From JACDAS01 sp046262415 (GTDB lineage: Bacteria; Actinomycetota; Thermoleophilia; Gaiellales; Gaiellaceae), in contig JBHEMU010000191.1 of NCBI GenBank assembly GCA_046262415.1, forward strand, positions 1-32,418: a DNA stretch of 32,418 nucleotides, written 5' to 3'. This document shows positions 6,616 to 12,861 of this stretch, piece by piece. Positions within the stretch are counted from its first letter, which is position 1. Each line of letters opens with the position of its first letter. The position numbers were made by a program, and so were the translations under genes. The notes below the pieces were generated by a model that was given only the letters and a program-made list of their open reading frames with translations, ran no database searches and had not been told where the DNA came from.

Positions 6616-8643
6616 TCAGCGGGCGGCGGTCGCCCGCTCTCCGTACCAGGCGCGGCCGCCCTTCAGGTCGACGACCTGGAGCCGGTACTTGACGCTGCGG
6701 CCCGCGGGCGCCGCGCGGTCGACGAAGCGGTAGGCCGAGCCCGCGGCCTTGCCCGACTTCTTCGCCGCGATCAGCGTCCGGTTCACCTTCGCGTTCCCGC
6801 GCCAGACGTTGTAGCCGAGCACGGTCGACTCGGTCTGGCTCCGCCAGGAGAGCGCGACGCCCGCCTTCGTCCGGGCGGCTGCGAAGCGGGTCACGCCCGC
6901 CATCGTCGGCCCCGCGCAGGTGGGGAACCGGAACGACCCGATGCGGGTCCGCCACGCCACCGGCGCGGTCGTGTCGTAGTACTCCTGCGTGTACCAGAAC
7001 GTGCAGTCGTCGATCGGGTCGATCCCCATCATGCTGTAGTCGCCCCAGCGGCCGAGGTTGGGCCTGAAGGTGCCGGTCTGGGATCCGCTCCCGTCCTGCA
7101 TCGTCGCCTCACCCTGGGGCAGCGTGTTGAGCGGGTCGGTCGCGAGCCGCCCGACGTACCGCACGCCCGGGAAGACCGAGCTGCTGGAGATGCTGTACCC
7201 GAGCGCCGCGTTGCCGTCGTTGTCCATGGCGATCGAGCCCATCCAGCGCGAGTGGCCGTCGGCCGTGTCGCCCGTGTAGGTGCCCTGCTGGTGGGTCACC
7301 GGCGTGCCGTGGGGAGACCGGACCTCCAGCCAGCGAGTACCGACCTGGTTCGCGTCGATCGTGGTCGCCTGGTTGAAGACGACCGACTGGTGCGTGCCGA
7401 AGTTCCGGTACGCGGCGCGGTACATCAGGCGATCGTCGATCGAGTCGAGCCTCGCGGACGTGCCGGGCTGGGGGACGTCCGTGCCCGAGGGGTTGAACGG
7501 GCCGGAGGCGAAGACCGTCGGCCCGACCAGGGTGCTGTTCGCGGGCGTGACCCAGTCGACGGTCAGCTCCCACTTGGCATGAAACCCGTTCGGATGCTCC
7601 CAGTCGAAGAAGAGCCCGCCCTCGCCGGCCGGGGGCAGCATCGTGCCGTCCAGGTCGGTCGCGATCGGCAGGTAGAGCTGGTTCGTGTCGACGTAGACCA
7701 TCTGCGCCGAGAGGCCCTGGAGCATCCGGTCGCGCTCGAAGGCGACCGCTCCCCAGCCCTTGAAGCTGAGGGGATCATCCGGGTAGTCCCCGAACTGGTT
7801 GATCGACATGTAGTACGCGTCCGGCCAGACGCCGAACTTGGGATAGTCATTGAACCTCGTGTTGCTGATCGTGAACGCGTAGCGGTGGAACGGACCGGTC
7901 GGGTCCGACGTCTGCGAGATCGCGATGCACTCCGTGTACGGGGGAGCGGCGTTACCCGAGGCGTCGATGGTGAAGGCGAACTGGCTCCCGAGCCAGCGGC
8001 CTGCGTGCTTGTCGTAGAGCACGATCGGATCGCCGAAGTTCGTCGTCTCGCAGAGGCCGCCGAACCCGGTCCAGAGGGTGTTCCCGGGCACGGGGCCGAG
8101 GACGCTGTTGCCCGACTTGTTGAAGACCTCGAATTCCTGGTTCACCCACTGCCAGTAGTGGTTCGGCCCGACGTCGCCCTGGGTGTCGGGCGGGAAGAGA
8201 TTCGGATTGCTGTTGTCGGTGTTGATCACACCCTGGACGTTGATGATCGGCGCGGGCATCTTCGGCCCTCCCGCCCGCTGACGGTAGGGCTGCTGGAAGG
8301 GATCGGGGCGCACGGCGCCGCCTCCGGGCCTCGGCCCTTCGGGCTCGAAGGTCGGCCTGGGCGGAGACGGGTGTGCGGGCAGCTTCGCGAGCTCCCTGAG
8401 CGGAAGCGAGGTGTCGTGGTGGTCGTTCATCCGGACGATCGGCTGCGCAGCCGTGGCCGGCACGTAGCCGCGCGGCATCGCACTCGGGGTCGCGCGCCCG
8501 CCGGCGAGCATCATCGCCGGGGCCCAGGCCTTCGCGAGCGTCGCCTTCTGCGCCGTGTGCCCGCCGCGCAGGAACCCGGCGAGCAGCGGCAGCGCGATCA
8601 GGATCCCGCCGACGCAGGTGATCAGCAAGCTTCTTCGCTTCAT
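6616..8643 (-). CDS. Large secreted protein, probable beta-propeller with C-terminal FnIII-like domain
   Basis: 675 residues. The N-terminus MKRRSLLITCVGGILIALPLL is a clear signal peptide or anchor. A Pro-rich linker follows, then a globular region rich in Trp, Asn, Asp and Gly (about 140-570) with LFPPDTQGDVGPNHY, GDPIVLYDKHAGRWLGSQFAF, TEDPTGP-like and DDCTFWYTQEYY motifs, as in extracellular propeller-like proteins of unknown function. The last about 100 residues (VALSWRSQTESTVLGYNVWR to the end) look like a fibronectin type III or similar adhesion domain. No protease triad is evident. Start is supported by an AAAGGGG ribosome-binding site and a promoter at 8684-8712. It lies downstream of wzm but has its own promoter. 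Confidence 0.88.
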   Translation of the reverse strand: MKRRSLLITCVGGILIALPLLAGFLRGGHTAQKATLAKAWAPAMMLAGGRATPSAMPRGYVPATAAQPIVRMNDHHDTSLPLRELAKLPAHPSPPRPTFEPEGPRPGGGAVRPDPFQQPYRQRAGGPKMPAPIINVQGVINTDNSNPNLFPPDTQGDVGPNHYWQWVNQEFEVFNKSGNSVLGPVPGNTLWTGFGGLCETTNFGDPIVLYDKHAGRWLGSQFAFTIDASGNAAPPYTECIAISQTSDPTGPFHRYAFTISNTRFNDYPKFGVWPDAYYMSINQFGDYPDDPLSFKGWGAVAFERDRMLQGLSAQMVYVDTNQLYLPIATDLDGTMLPPAGEGGLFFDWEHPNGFHAKWELTVDWVTPANSTLVGPTVFASGPFNPSGTDVPQPGTSARLDSIDDRLMYRAAYRNFGTHQSVVFNQATTIDANQVGTRWLEVRSPHGTPVTHQQGTYTGDTADGHSRWMGSIAMDNDGNAALGYSISSSSVFPGVRYVGRLATDPLNTLPQGEATMQDGSGSQTGTFRPNLGRWGDYSMMGIDPIDDCTFWYTQEYYDTTAPVAWRTRIGSFRFPTCAGPTMAGVTRFAAARTKAGVALSWRSQTESTVLGYNVWRGNAKVNRTLIAAKKSGKAAGSAYRFVDRAAPAGRSVKYRLQVVDLKGGRAWYGERATAAR

Positions 8644-8683
8644 TCTGTTGCCCCTTTCGCCCTCAGTGACTGGTCGAGAAGCG

Positions 8684-8712
8684 ACGCTACTCGTCTTTGC
8701 GGGCGATGTCCA
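8684..8712 (-). promoter_or_regulatory. Promoter of the secreted-protein gene
   Basis: On the minus strand, TGGACA (8707-8712) and TAGCGT (8684-8689) are separated by exactly 17 bp, a good match to a housekeeping sigma promoter. Transcription would begin about 35-40 nt before the ATG at 8643, leaving a short leader with an AAAGGGG Shine-Dalgarno site near 8652-8658. Unlike most genes here, this one is therefore predicted to be leadered. Confidence 0.55.
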
Positions 8713-8722
8713 CCCCCAACGA

Positions 8723-9523
8723 TCAGAGCTCGACCGCGATCCGGTCGTCGACCCGGGCGAAGACGAGGGCGCCGAGCGCGAGCGCGAGCGCAGCCGCCGC
8801 GGCGAGATACGCGACGTCGGCCGCGCGCGGGAGCTCGCCCAGGTAGAGCGGGGCCCGCAGCGCTTCGATCGGCGGCGTGATCGGGTTCCCCCAGCGGAGC
8901 AGTTGCTTGAGCGTGTGGTGGCGGTCGAGCCCTCCCGGGAGCGCGGCGATCGAGTAGAGGACGGGCGTCAGGAAGAACCACGGCAGGAGCAGCGCGGAGA
9001 CGAGGTGCTCGACGTCCCGGAAGAGGACGTTCGCCGAGGCGACCGCGAGCGAGAGGCCGGCGACGAGGGCGACGACGAGGAGCGCCAGCGGCGGCGCGAG
9101 CCAGACCGTGTCTCGCGCGCGCGGCAGCGCGATCAGGCTGACGGCGACGAGCACGAGCAGCATCGCGCCGAAGGCGACGAGCTGCGTCGCCACGACCGAG
9201 AAGGTGACGAGCTGCCGCGGGAAGCGGACCTTCCTGATCAGCTCGGCGCTGTCGAGCATGCTCCGGGCGGCCGAGGTCAGGGACGTCGAGAGGAAGACCC
9301 AGACGGCCAGCCCCCCGAGCAGAAAGATCGGGTAGTGGTCGATGGTGTCGACCACCTTCCACAGCACCGAGAAGACGAGCAGGTAGATGCCCATCAGCAG
9401 CAGCGGATTCGCCAGGGACCACGCGACCCCGAGGATCGAGCCCTTGTACTTCACCGCCAGGTCGCGACGGAAGAGGTTGCCGAAGAGCTCGCGGTAGCGA
9501 AACAGGTCGGCGTAGATCGACAC
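8723..9523 (-). CDS. wzm: Polysaccharide ABC exporter permease (Wzm/TagG, ABC-2 family)
   Basis: 266 residues with about six hydrophobic segments. The N-terminal FGNLFRRDLAVKYKGSILG is the cytoplasmic motif of ABC-2 exporters, followed by WSLANPLLLM, the VRFPRQLVTFS segment and the conserved NVLFRDVEHLVSALL region. With the Wzt ATPase (2705-3928) it would form the channel that exports lipid-linked glycan. It is unusual that the permease is not adjacent to the ATPase; about 4.8 kb with the hem genes and two unknown genes separate them. GTG 9523 lies 7 nt after TAGACT, so the gene likely has its own leaderless promoter. Confidence 0.93.
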   Translation of the reverse strand: MSIYADLFRYRELFGNLFRRDLAVKYKGSILGVAWSLANPLLLMGIYLLVFSVLWKVVDTIDHYPIFLLGGLAVWVFLSTSLTSAARSMLDSAELIRKVRFPRQLVTFSVVATQLVAFGAMLLVLVAVSLIALPRARDTVWLAPPLALLVVALVAGLSLAVASANVLFRDVEHLVSALLLPWFFLTPVLYSIAALPGGLDRHHTLKQLLRWGNPITPPIEALRAPLYLGELPRAADVAYLAAAAALALALGALVFARVDDRIAVEL

Positions 9524-9530
9524 GGCGCCA

Positions 9531-9536
9531 AGTCTA
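9531..9536 (-). promoter_or_regulatory. Putative -10 element of wzm (leaderless)
   Basis: TAGACT on the minus strand with a 7-nt spacer (TGGCGCC) to the GTG of wzm. It shows the same TAnnnT-N7-start pattern as cofC, hemE and the wecA-like gene. No clear -35 is seen in the upstream GC-rich stretch. Confidence 0.5.
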
Positions 9537-9580
9537 GGCCGGTCTCCGTGTGAGGTCAGCTGCCCCGTCCCGGCGAGACG

Positions 9581-9860
9581 TGTCCTGGGGTCAGGCCCGG
9601 AGCCTTGTCCGCTCGAGACGTGTCCCGGGGCCAGGCCCGGAGCCGTGTCCGCTCGAGACGTGTCCCGGGGCCAGGCCCGGAGCCGTGTCCGCTCGAGACG
9701 TGTCCCGGGGCCAGGCCCGGAGCCGTGTCCGCTCGAGACGAGTCCCGGGGTCAGGCCTGGAGCCGTGTCCGCTCGCGACGAGTCCCGGGGTCAGGCCCGG
9801 AGCCGTGTCCGCTCGGGACGTGTCCCGGGGCCAGGCCCGGAGCCGTGTCCGGATCAGACG
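9581..9860. repeat. Seven tandem copies of a 40-bp repeat
   Basis: Seven back-to-back units of exactly 40 bp start at 9581, 9621, 9661, 9701, 9741, 9781 and 9821. Units 2-4 are identical; the first and last are the most diverged. Each carries TGTCCCGGGGCCAGGCCCGG (AGTCC in two units) followed by a second GTGTCC word and usually GCTCGAGACG. The inner CCGGGGCCAGGCCCGG is nearly palindromic and could form a hairpin. The last unit overlaps the stop codon of the methyltransferase gene (9854-9856). With the wzm promoter it fills the 330-bp gap between genes. There are no spacers, so it is not CRISPR, and a 40-bp period does not keep a reading frame. Function unknown. Confidence 0.95.
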
Positions 9861-10816
9861 AGGCGCTTTGCGTACAGGCTGACGCCGGAGTAGCCGTGGC
9901 AGCACTGCGAGAAGAGCGTGGACGCGGAGCGGCCGAGGCCTGGGAGCCGGAGGAGGGCACCCGCGATCCGCCGGCGCCGGAGGTCCTCGTAGCCCTCGGC
10001 CTGCTCGATCCGGCCCACGGCGAGGCCGGCGCGGGCGAACGCCCACAGGTAGGCCGGCAGCGAGTGGACGTGCTCGTTGATCCCGAGCTCCTTCTCCGCC
10101 TGCTGGTCGGGGTTCGCGCCGCTCCGCCCGAGGGCCCGCGTCCCCTCGTTCAGCGCCGCCACGATCCCGCCGCGCCGCGTCACCCGGGCCAGCTCGCCCA
10201 CCATGCGCACGAGGTCGAGGGCGTGGTGGAGCGTCGCCACGCAGTAGGTCAGGTCGAAGGCGCCGTCCGCGAAGGGCAGGTGCTCGCCGTCTGCCTGGAC
10301 GCGCGCGAAGGGTCCGACGCGCCGTTCGTAGAACTCGCCCCGTCCGAGGCCGACGTTCGGGTCGGCGAGGATGTCCGCCGCGACGTACTCGCAGCCGAGC
10401 GGGACGAGGTGCTGCGCCCCCCAGCACTTCGCCGCCCCCACCTCGAGCACTCGCATACCCGGCCGCGCGTAGCGCGAGAGCAGCACCGAGAACGAGTGCT
10501 CGTTGGCACGCCAGTTCTGGTCGTCCCAGCCGAGGTCGCGGTTCAGGAACGGCAGCGCCGCGTCGACCTGGTCGTCGGGCTCGTACCACCCCTCCTGCCG
10601 CGCCAGCTCGACCCAGCCCTCGATCTCGCGTCGCTTCGCCGCGATGCCCGGGAGCGAGGCGTCCAGCAGGCGCGGAATGCCGTCCTCGACCGGAAAGCGC
10701 CCCCCGCAGCAGGTGCAGGCGAGCCCCTCGCCCTCACCGGCGAGCCGGCCACGGCACAGGGGGCAGGCGAGGGCACCGCGGGCCACGAGCTGATCGACCG
10801 GGCTCGCAGGCACCAT
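9854..10816 (-). CDS. SAM-dependent methyltransferase with N-terminal zinc ribbon
   Basis: 320 residues. The N-terminus holds a Trm112-like zinc ribbon, CPLC (18-21) and CTCC (34-37), followed by FPVEDGIPRLL, a combination common in methyltransferases of glycan clusters. The class I methyltransferase domain has motif I VLEVGAAKCWGAQHL (123-137), an acidic D148 after strand beta 2, and the FDLTYCVATLHHALD block (187-201). It probably methylates a sugar or lipid-linked intermediate in the cytosol; the acceptor is unknown. I chose ATG 10816 because TAGCAT at 10828-10833 would start transcription a few bases before it. Its 3' end runs into the tandem repeat array. Confidence 0.88.
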   Translation of the reverse strand: MVPASPVDQLVARGALACPLCRGRLAGEGEGLACTCCGGRFPVEDGIPRLLDASLPGIAAKRREIEGWVELARQEGWYEPDDQVDAALPFLNRDLGWDDQNWRANEHSFSVLLSRYARPGMRVLEVGAAKCWGAQHLVPLGCEYVAADILADPNVGLGRGEFYERRVGPFARVQADGEHLPFADGAFDLTYCVATLHHALDLVRMVGELARVTRRGGIVAALNEGTRALGRSGANPDQQAEKELGINEHVHSLPAYLWAFARAGLAVGRIEQAEGYEDLRRRRIAGALLRLPGLGRSASTLFSQCCHGYSGVSLYAKRLV

Positions 10817-10827
10817 GGACCGGGTGG

Positions 10828-10833
10828 ATGCTA
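10828..10833 (-). promoter_or_regulatory. Putative -10 element of the zinc-ribbon methyltransferase gene
   Basis: TAGCAT on the minus strand, 11 nt before the ATG at 10816. A start point about 7 nt downstream would leave a leader of only a few bases. The upstream -35 region lies next to the left arm of the structured element at 10861. Confidence 0.4.
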
Positions 10834-10860
10834 CTCCCCGCCCCCGCAAACACTGGCTCG

Positions 10861-11020
10861 AAGCTCTAATGGAATGACGACCCGCCGACGGGGCGCGCCG
10901 GGTGAGCGCGAGGGAAGGACGCAGGTCGCTCCGATAGCAGCGCTATCGGGGCGACCGAGGACGCAGTCTCGCGCCGCCCAGCGCGTTCCGGCGGCTTGGT
11001 GCTTCGTTTCGTTAGAGCTT
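10861..11020 (+). ncRNA. Structured RNA-like element, copy A (HEARO/omega-RNA-like, stand-alone)
   Basis: The 126-nt core (10878-11003) lies between arms AAGCTCTAATGGAATGA (10861-10877) and TCGTTTCGTTAGAGCTT (11004-11020), which pair over all 17 positions if U-G wobbles are allowed. The wobbles pair only in plus-strand RNA. The core contains an internal hairpin of 15 pairs (about 10924-10956: GGTCGC, CCGATAGC, loop AGC, GCTATCGG, GCGACC). The core aligns with copy B at 28423-28547, including 17 identical bases at 10948-10964 (GGGGCGACCGAGGACGC). An ATGA immediately before the core, and no ORF, recall stand-alone HEARO RNAs (RNA partners of IscB/IsrB-type nucleases), which are reported to follow ATGA or GTGA. 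The family name is from memory and unverified; the structure is seen directly. Confidence 0.55.
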
Positions 11021-11036
11021 CTTAACAGCGCTGGGC

Positions 11037-11042
11037 TAGCCT
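11037..11042 (+). promoter_or_regulatory. Putative -10 element of the wecA-like gene (leaderless)
   Basis: TAGCCT followed by 7 nt and the ATG at 11050, with no Shine-Dalgarno sequence. The only AT-rich candidate for a -35, TTAGAG (11012-11017), lies inside the right arm of structured element A with a 19-bp gap, so the element may contribute to this promoter. Confidence 0.45.
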
Positions 11043-11049
11043 CCGACCG

Positions 11050-12861
11050 ATGACCGCGGTCGCCGCCGCCGTAGCCCTGCCGGTCAGCGCGCTCGTCGTC
11101 TGGGCCCTCCTGCGCTCGCCCCTCGCCCGGCGGCTCGTCTCCGACCCCAAGAGCGACCGCTGGCACGAGCGGCCCACCCCGCATCTCGGCGGGGTCGGGA
11201 TCTTCCTCGGACTCCTCGCCGGAGTGGGCCTGACCCTCGCGGTCGGCGGCCTCGACCCGAGCTGGGAGCTCGGGGGCATCCTCGCCGGCTGCGCCGTCCT
11301 CTTCCTCGCAGGCCTCGTGGACGACGTCGTCTCGCTGCCCCCACTGGCCAAGCTCGCGGCGCAGCTCGGCGCGGCCGGCCTCGTGCTCGCATCGGGCCTG
11401 AAGGTCGAGGTCGTGAGCAACGACGTGCTCGCGGCGGCGCTCGGCGTCCTCTGGCTGGTCGCCGTCACGAACGCGTTCAACCTGCTGGACAACATGGACG
11501 GGCTGGCGGCGAGCCTCGGGGCGATCGCCTGCACGTTCCTCGCGATCGACGCCCTCACCGAGCACCCGAGCCGGATGGCGCTCGTCCTGGCGCTCAGCAT
11601 CGGGCTCGCCTGCGTGGGCTTCCTCCCCTTCAACCTGCGGCCCCGCCGTCCGGCGGCGATCTTCATGGGGGACTCCGGAAGCCAGGTGCTCGGCTTCGCC
11701 CTCGCGTCCCTCAGCCTGCTGACGAGCTGGAAGGTGGCGCAGTCGACCGTGGCGACGCTGCTCCTGCCCCTGCTCCTGCTCGCGATCCCGATCCTCGACA
11801 CCGCCCTGGTCACGATCGTGCGCCTGCTGGAGGGGCGCCCGGTCTACCGCGGCGGCCGCGACCACACCTCCCACCGCCTCGTCTACCGCGGCCTGACCGA
11901 GAAGGGGGCGGTCGTCCTGCTGGCGCTGATCGCCGCGGGCCTCGGCGCGACGAGCCTGCTCTACACGATCCTGAACAACTCGCGCGTGACGCTGGTCGGC
12001 GTGCTGCTCACCTTCGCGCTGCTCGTCCAGTTCGCGGGCTTCCTCGCCGGCGGCGACGTGCGTCCCGAGCCCGCGCGCGGCCCGCTGCGGCTCCTCGTGC
12101 TCCACCGCCGCCGGCTGATCGAGGCGGTCGTCGACTTCGCGCTGATCTGCGCCTCGTTCCTGGCCGCATACCTGCTCGCCGTCAAAGGATCGGGCACGCC
12201 CGCGCAGCGGCACGTCTTCAACATGGCGCTCCCGGCGATCCTCACCGCGCGCTACCTCGCGTTCCTGCCCTTCGGCCTCTACCGGGGGATCTGGCGGTTC
12301 GCGAGCACGAACGAGGCCTCCCGGGTGATCGCCGCGGTCGCCTGCTCGCAGGTGGCGGCGGTCGGGTTCCTGACTCTGACCCTGGACACCTTCGGCGACT
12401 TCCCGCGGTCGATCTTCGTCGTCGACGCGCTGATCTGCACCGTCCTCGTCGGTGCCTCGCGCTTCGGTGAGCGCGGGCTGTTCCGGCTGCTGGCGTTGCT
12501 GAAGGACCGTGGCTCCCGGCGGCGGAGCCTGATCGTGGGCGCCGGCCGGGGCGGACGCAGCCTCCTGCGCGAGCTGCGCGAGAGCCCGGGCGAGGTGATC
12601 TCCGGCTTCGTCGACGACGACCCGCGCCTGCGCGGCCAGCGCCTCCAGGGGGTGCGCGTGCTCGGGGGGTGCCCGGAGTTGGCCTGGGTCCTCGCCCGCA
12701 CGCAGCCGGACGTCGTCTTCGTGACCATCCCCGACGCGCCGAGAGACCGGCTCGACGCCGTGGTGCAGGCCTGCGCCCGGGCCGAGATCCCCTGCCGCTT
12801 CGTCCGGCGCGAGACCGACCTCGACCCGCTCGCCGTGCTCGGCTCGCCCGGGACGGGGTGA
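11050..12861 (+). CDS. WecA/MraY-type phosphoglycosyltransferase fused to FlaA1/CapD-like N-terminal region
   Basis: 603 residues. Residues 1 to about 335 are a polytopic polyprenyl-phosphate sugar-1-phosphate transferase with LVDD (89-92), NAFNLLDNMDGLA (141-153), GDSGS (208-212) and GRDHTSHRL (269-277). It would transfer an N-acetylhexosamine-1-phosphate from a UDP-sugar to undecaprenyl phosphate, starting a glycan. Residues about 350-600 add further membrane segments (about 355-470) and a Rossmann unit with GAGRGGRSLLREL (497-509), matching the N-terminal half of FlaA1/CapD dehydratases. The catalytic short-chain dehydrogenase domain that normally follows is absent; the protein ends LGSPGTG. 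The stop overlaps the next GTG as GTGA, so the end is not an obvious frameshift. The sugar is unknown. Confidence 0.9.
   Translation: MTAVAAAVALPVSALVVWALLRSPLARRLVSDPKSDRWHERPTPHLGGVGIFLGLLAGVGLTLAVGGLDPSWELGGILAGCAVLFLAGLVDDVVSLPPLAKLAAQLGAAGLVLASGLKVEVVSNDVLAAALGVLWLVAVTNAFNLLDNMDGLAASLGAIACTFLAIDALTEHPSRMALVLALSIGLACVGFLPFNLRPRRPAAIFMGDSGSQVLGFALASLSLLTSWKVAQSTVATLLLPLLLLAIPILDTALVTIVRLLEGRPVYRGGRDHTSHRLVYRGLTEKGAVVLLALIAAGLGATSLLYTILNNSRVTLVGVLLTFALLVQFAGFLAGGDVRPEPARGPLRLLVLHRRRLIEAVVDFALICASFLAAYLLAVKGSGTPAQRHVFNMALPAILTARYLAFLPFGLYRGIWRFASTNEASRVIAAVACSQVAAVGFLTLTLDTFGDFPRSIFVVDALICTVLVGASRFGERGLFRLLALLKDRGSRRRSLIVGAGRGGRSLLRELRESPGEVISGFVDDDPRLRGQRLQGVRVLGGCPELAWVLARTQPDVVFVTIPDAPRDRLDAVVQACARAEIPCRFVRRETDLDPLAVLGSPGTG

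Noticed and set aside
9581..9860. CRISPR array
   Set aside because: Units are directly adjacent at a 40-bp period with no variable spacers, and there are no cas genes nearby.
9550..9893. Repeat-peptide genes reading through the 40-bp array in several frames
   Set aside because: A 40-bp unit is not a multiple of three, so frames shift at each unit; open frames arise from GC-rich repeats lacking stops, and there is no start signal or family match.
10878..11003. A metabolite riboswitch controlling a neighbouring gene
   Set aside because: The strand favoured by wobble pairs is plus, but copy B has only minus-strand genes around it, so a shared cis-regulatory role does not fit; no known riboswitch core was recognised.
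10861..11020. A classical insertion sequence or MITE with fixed terminal inverted repeats
   Set aside because: The inverted ends of copies A and B differ in sequence, unlike transposase-recognised TIRs; no transposase gene or clear target duplication is seen.
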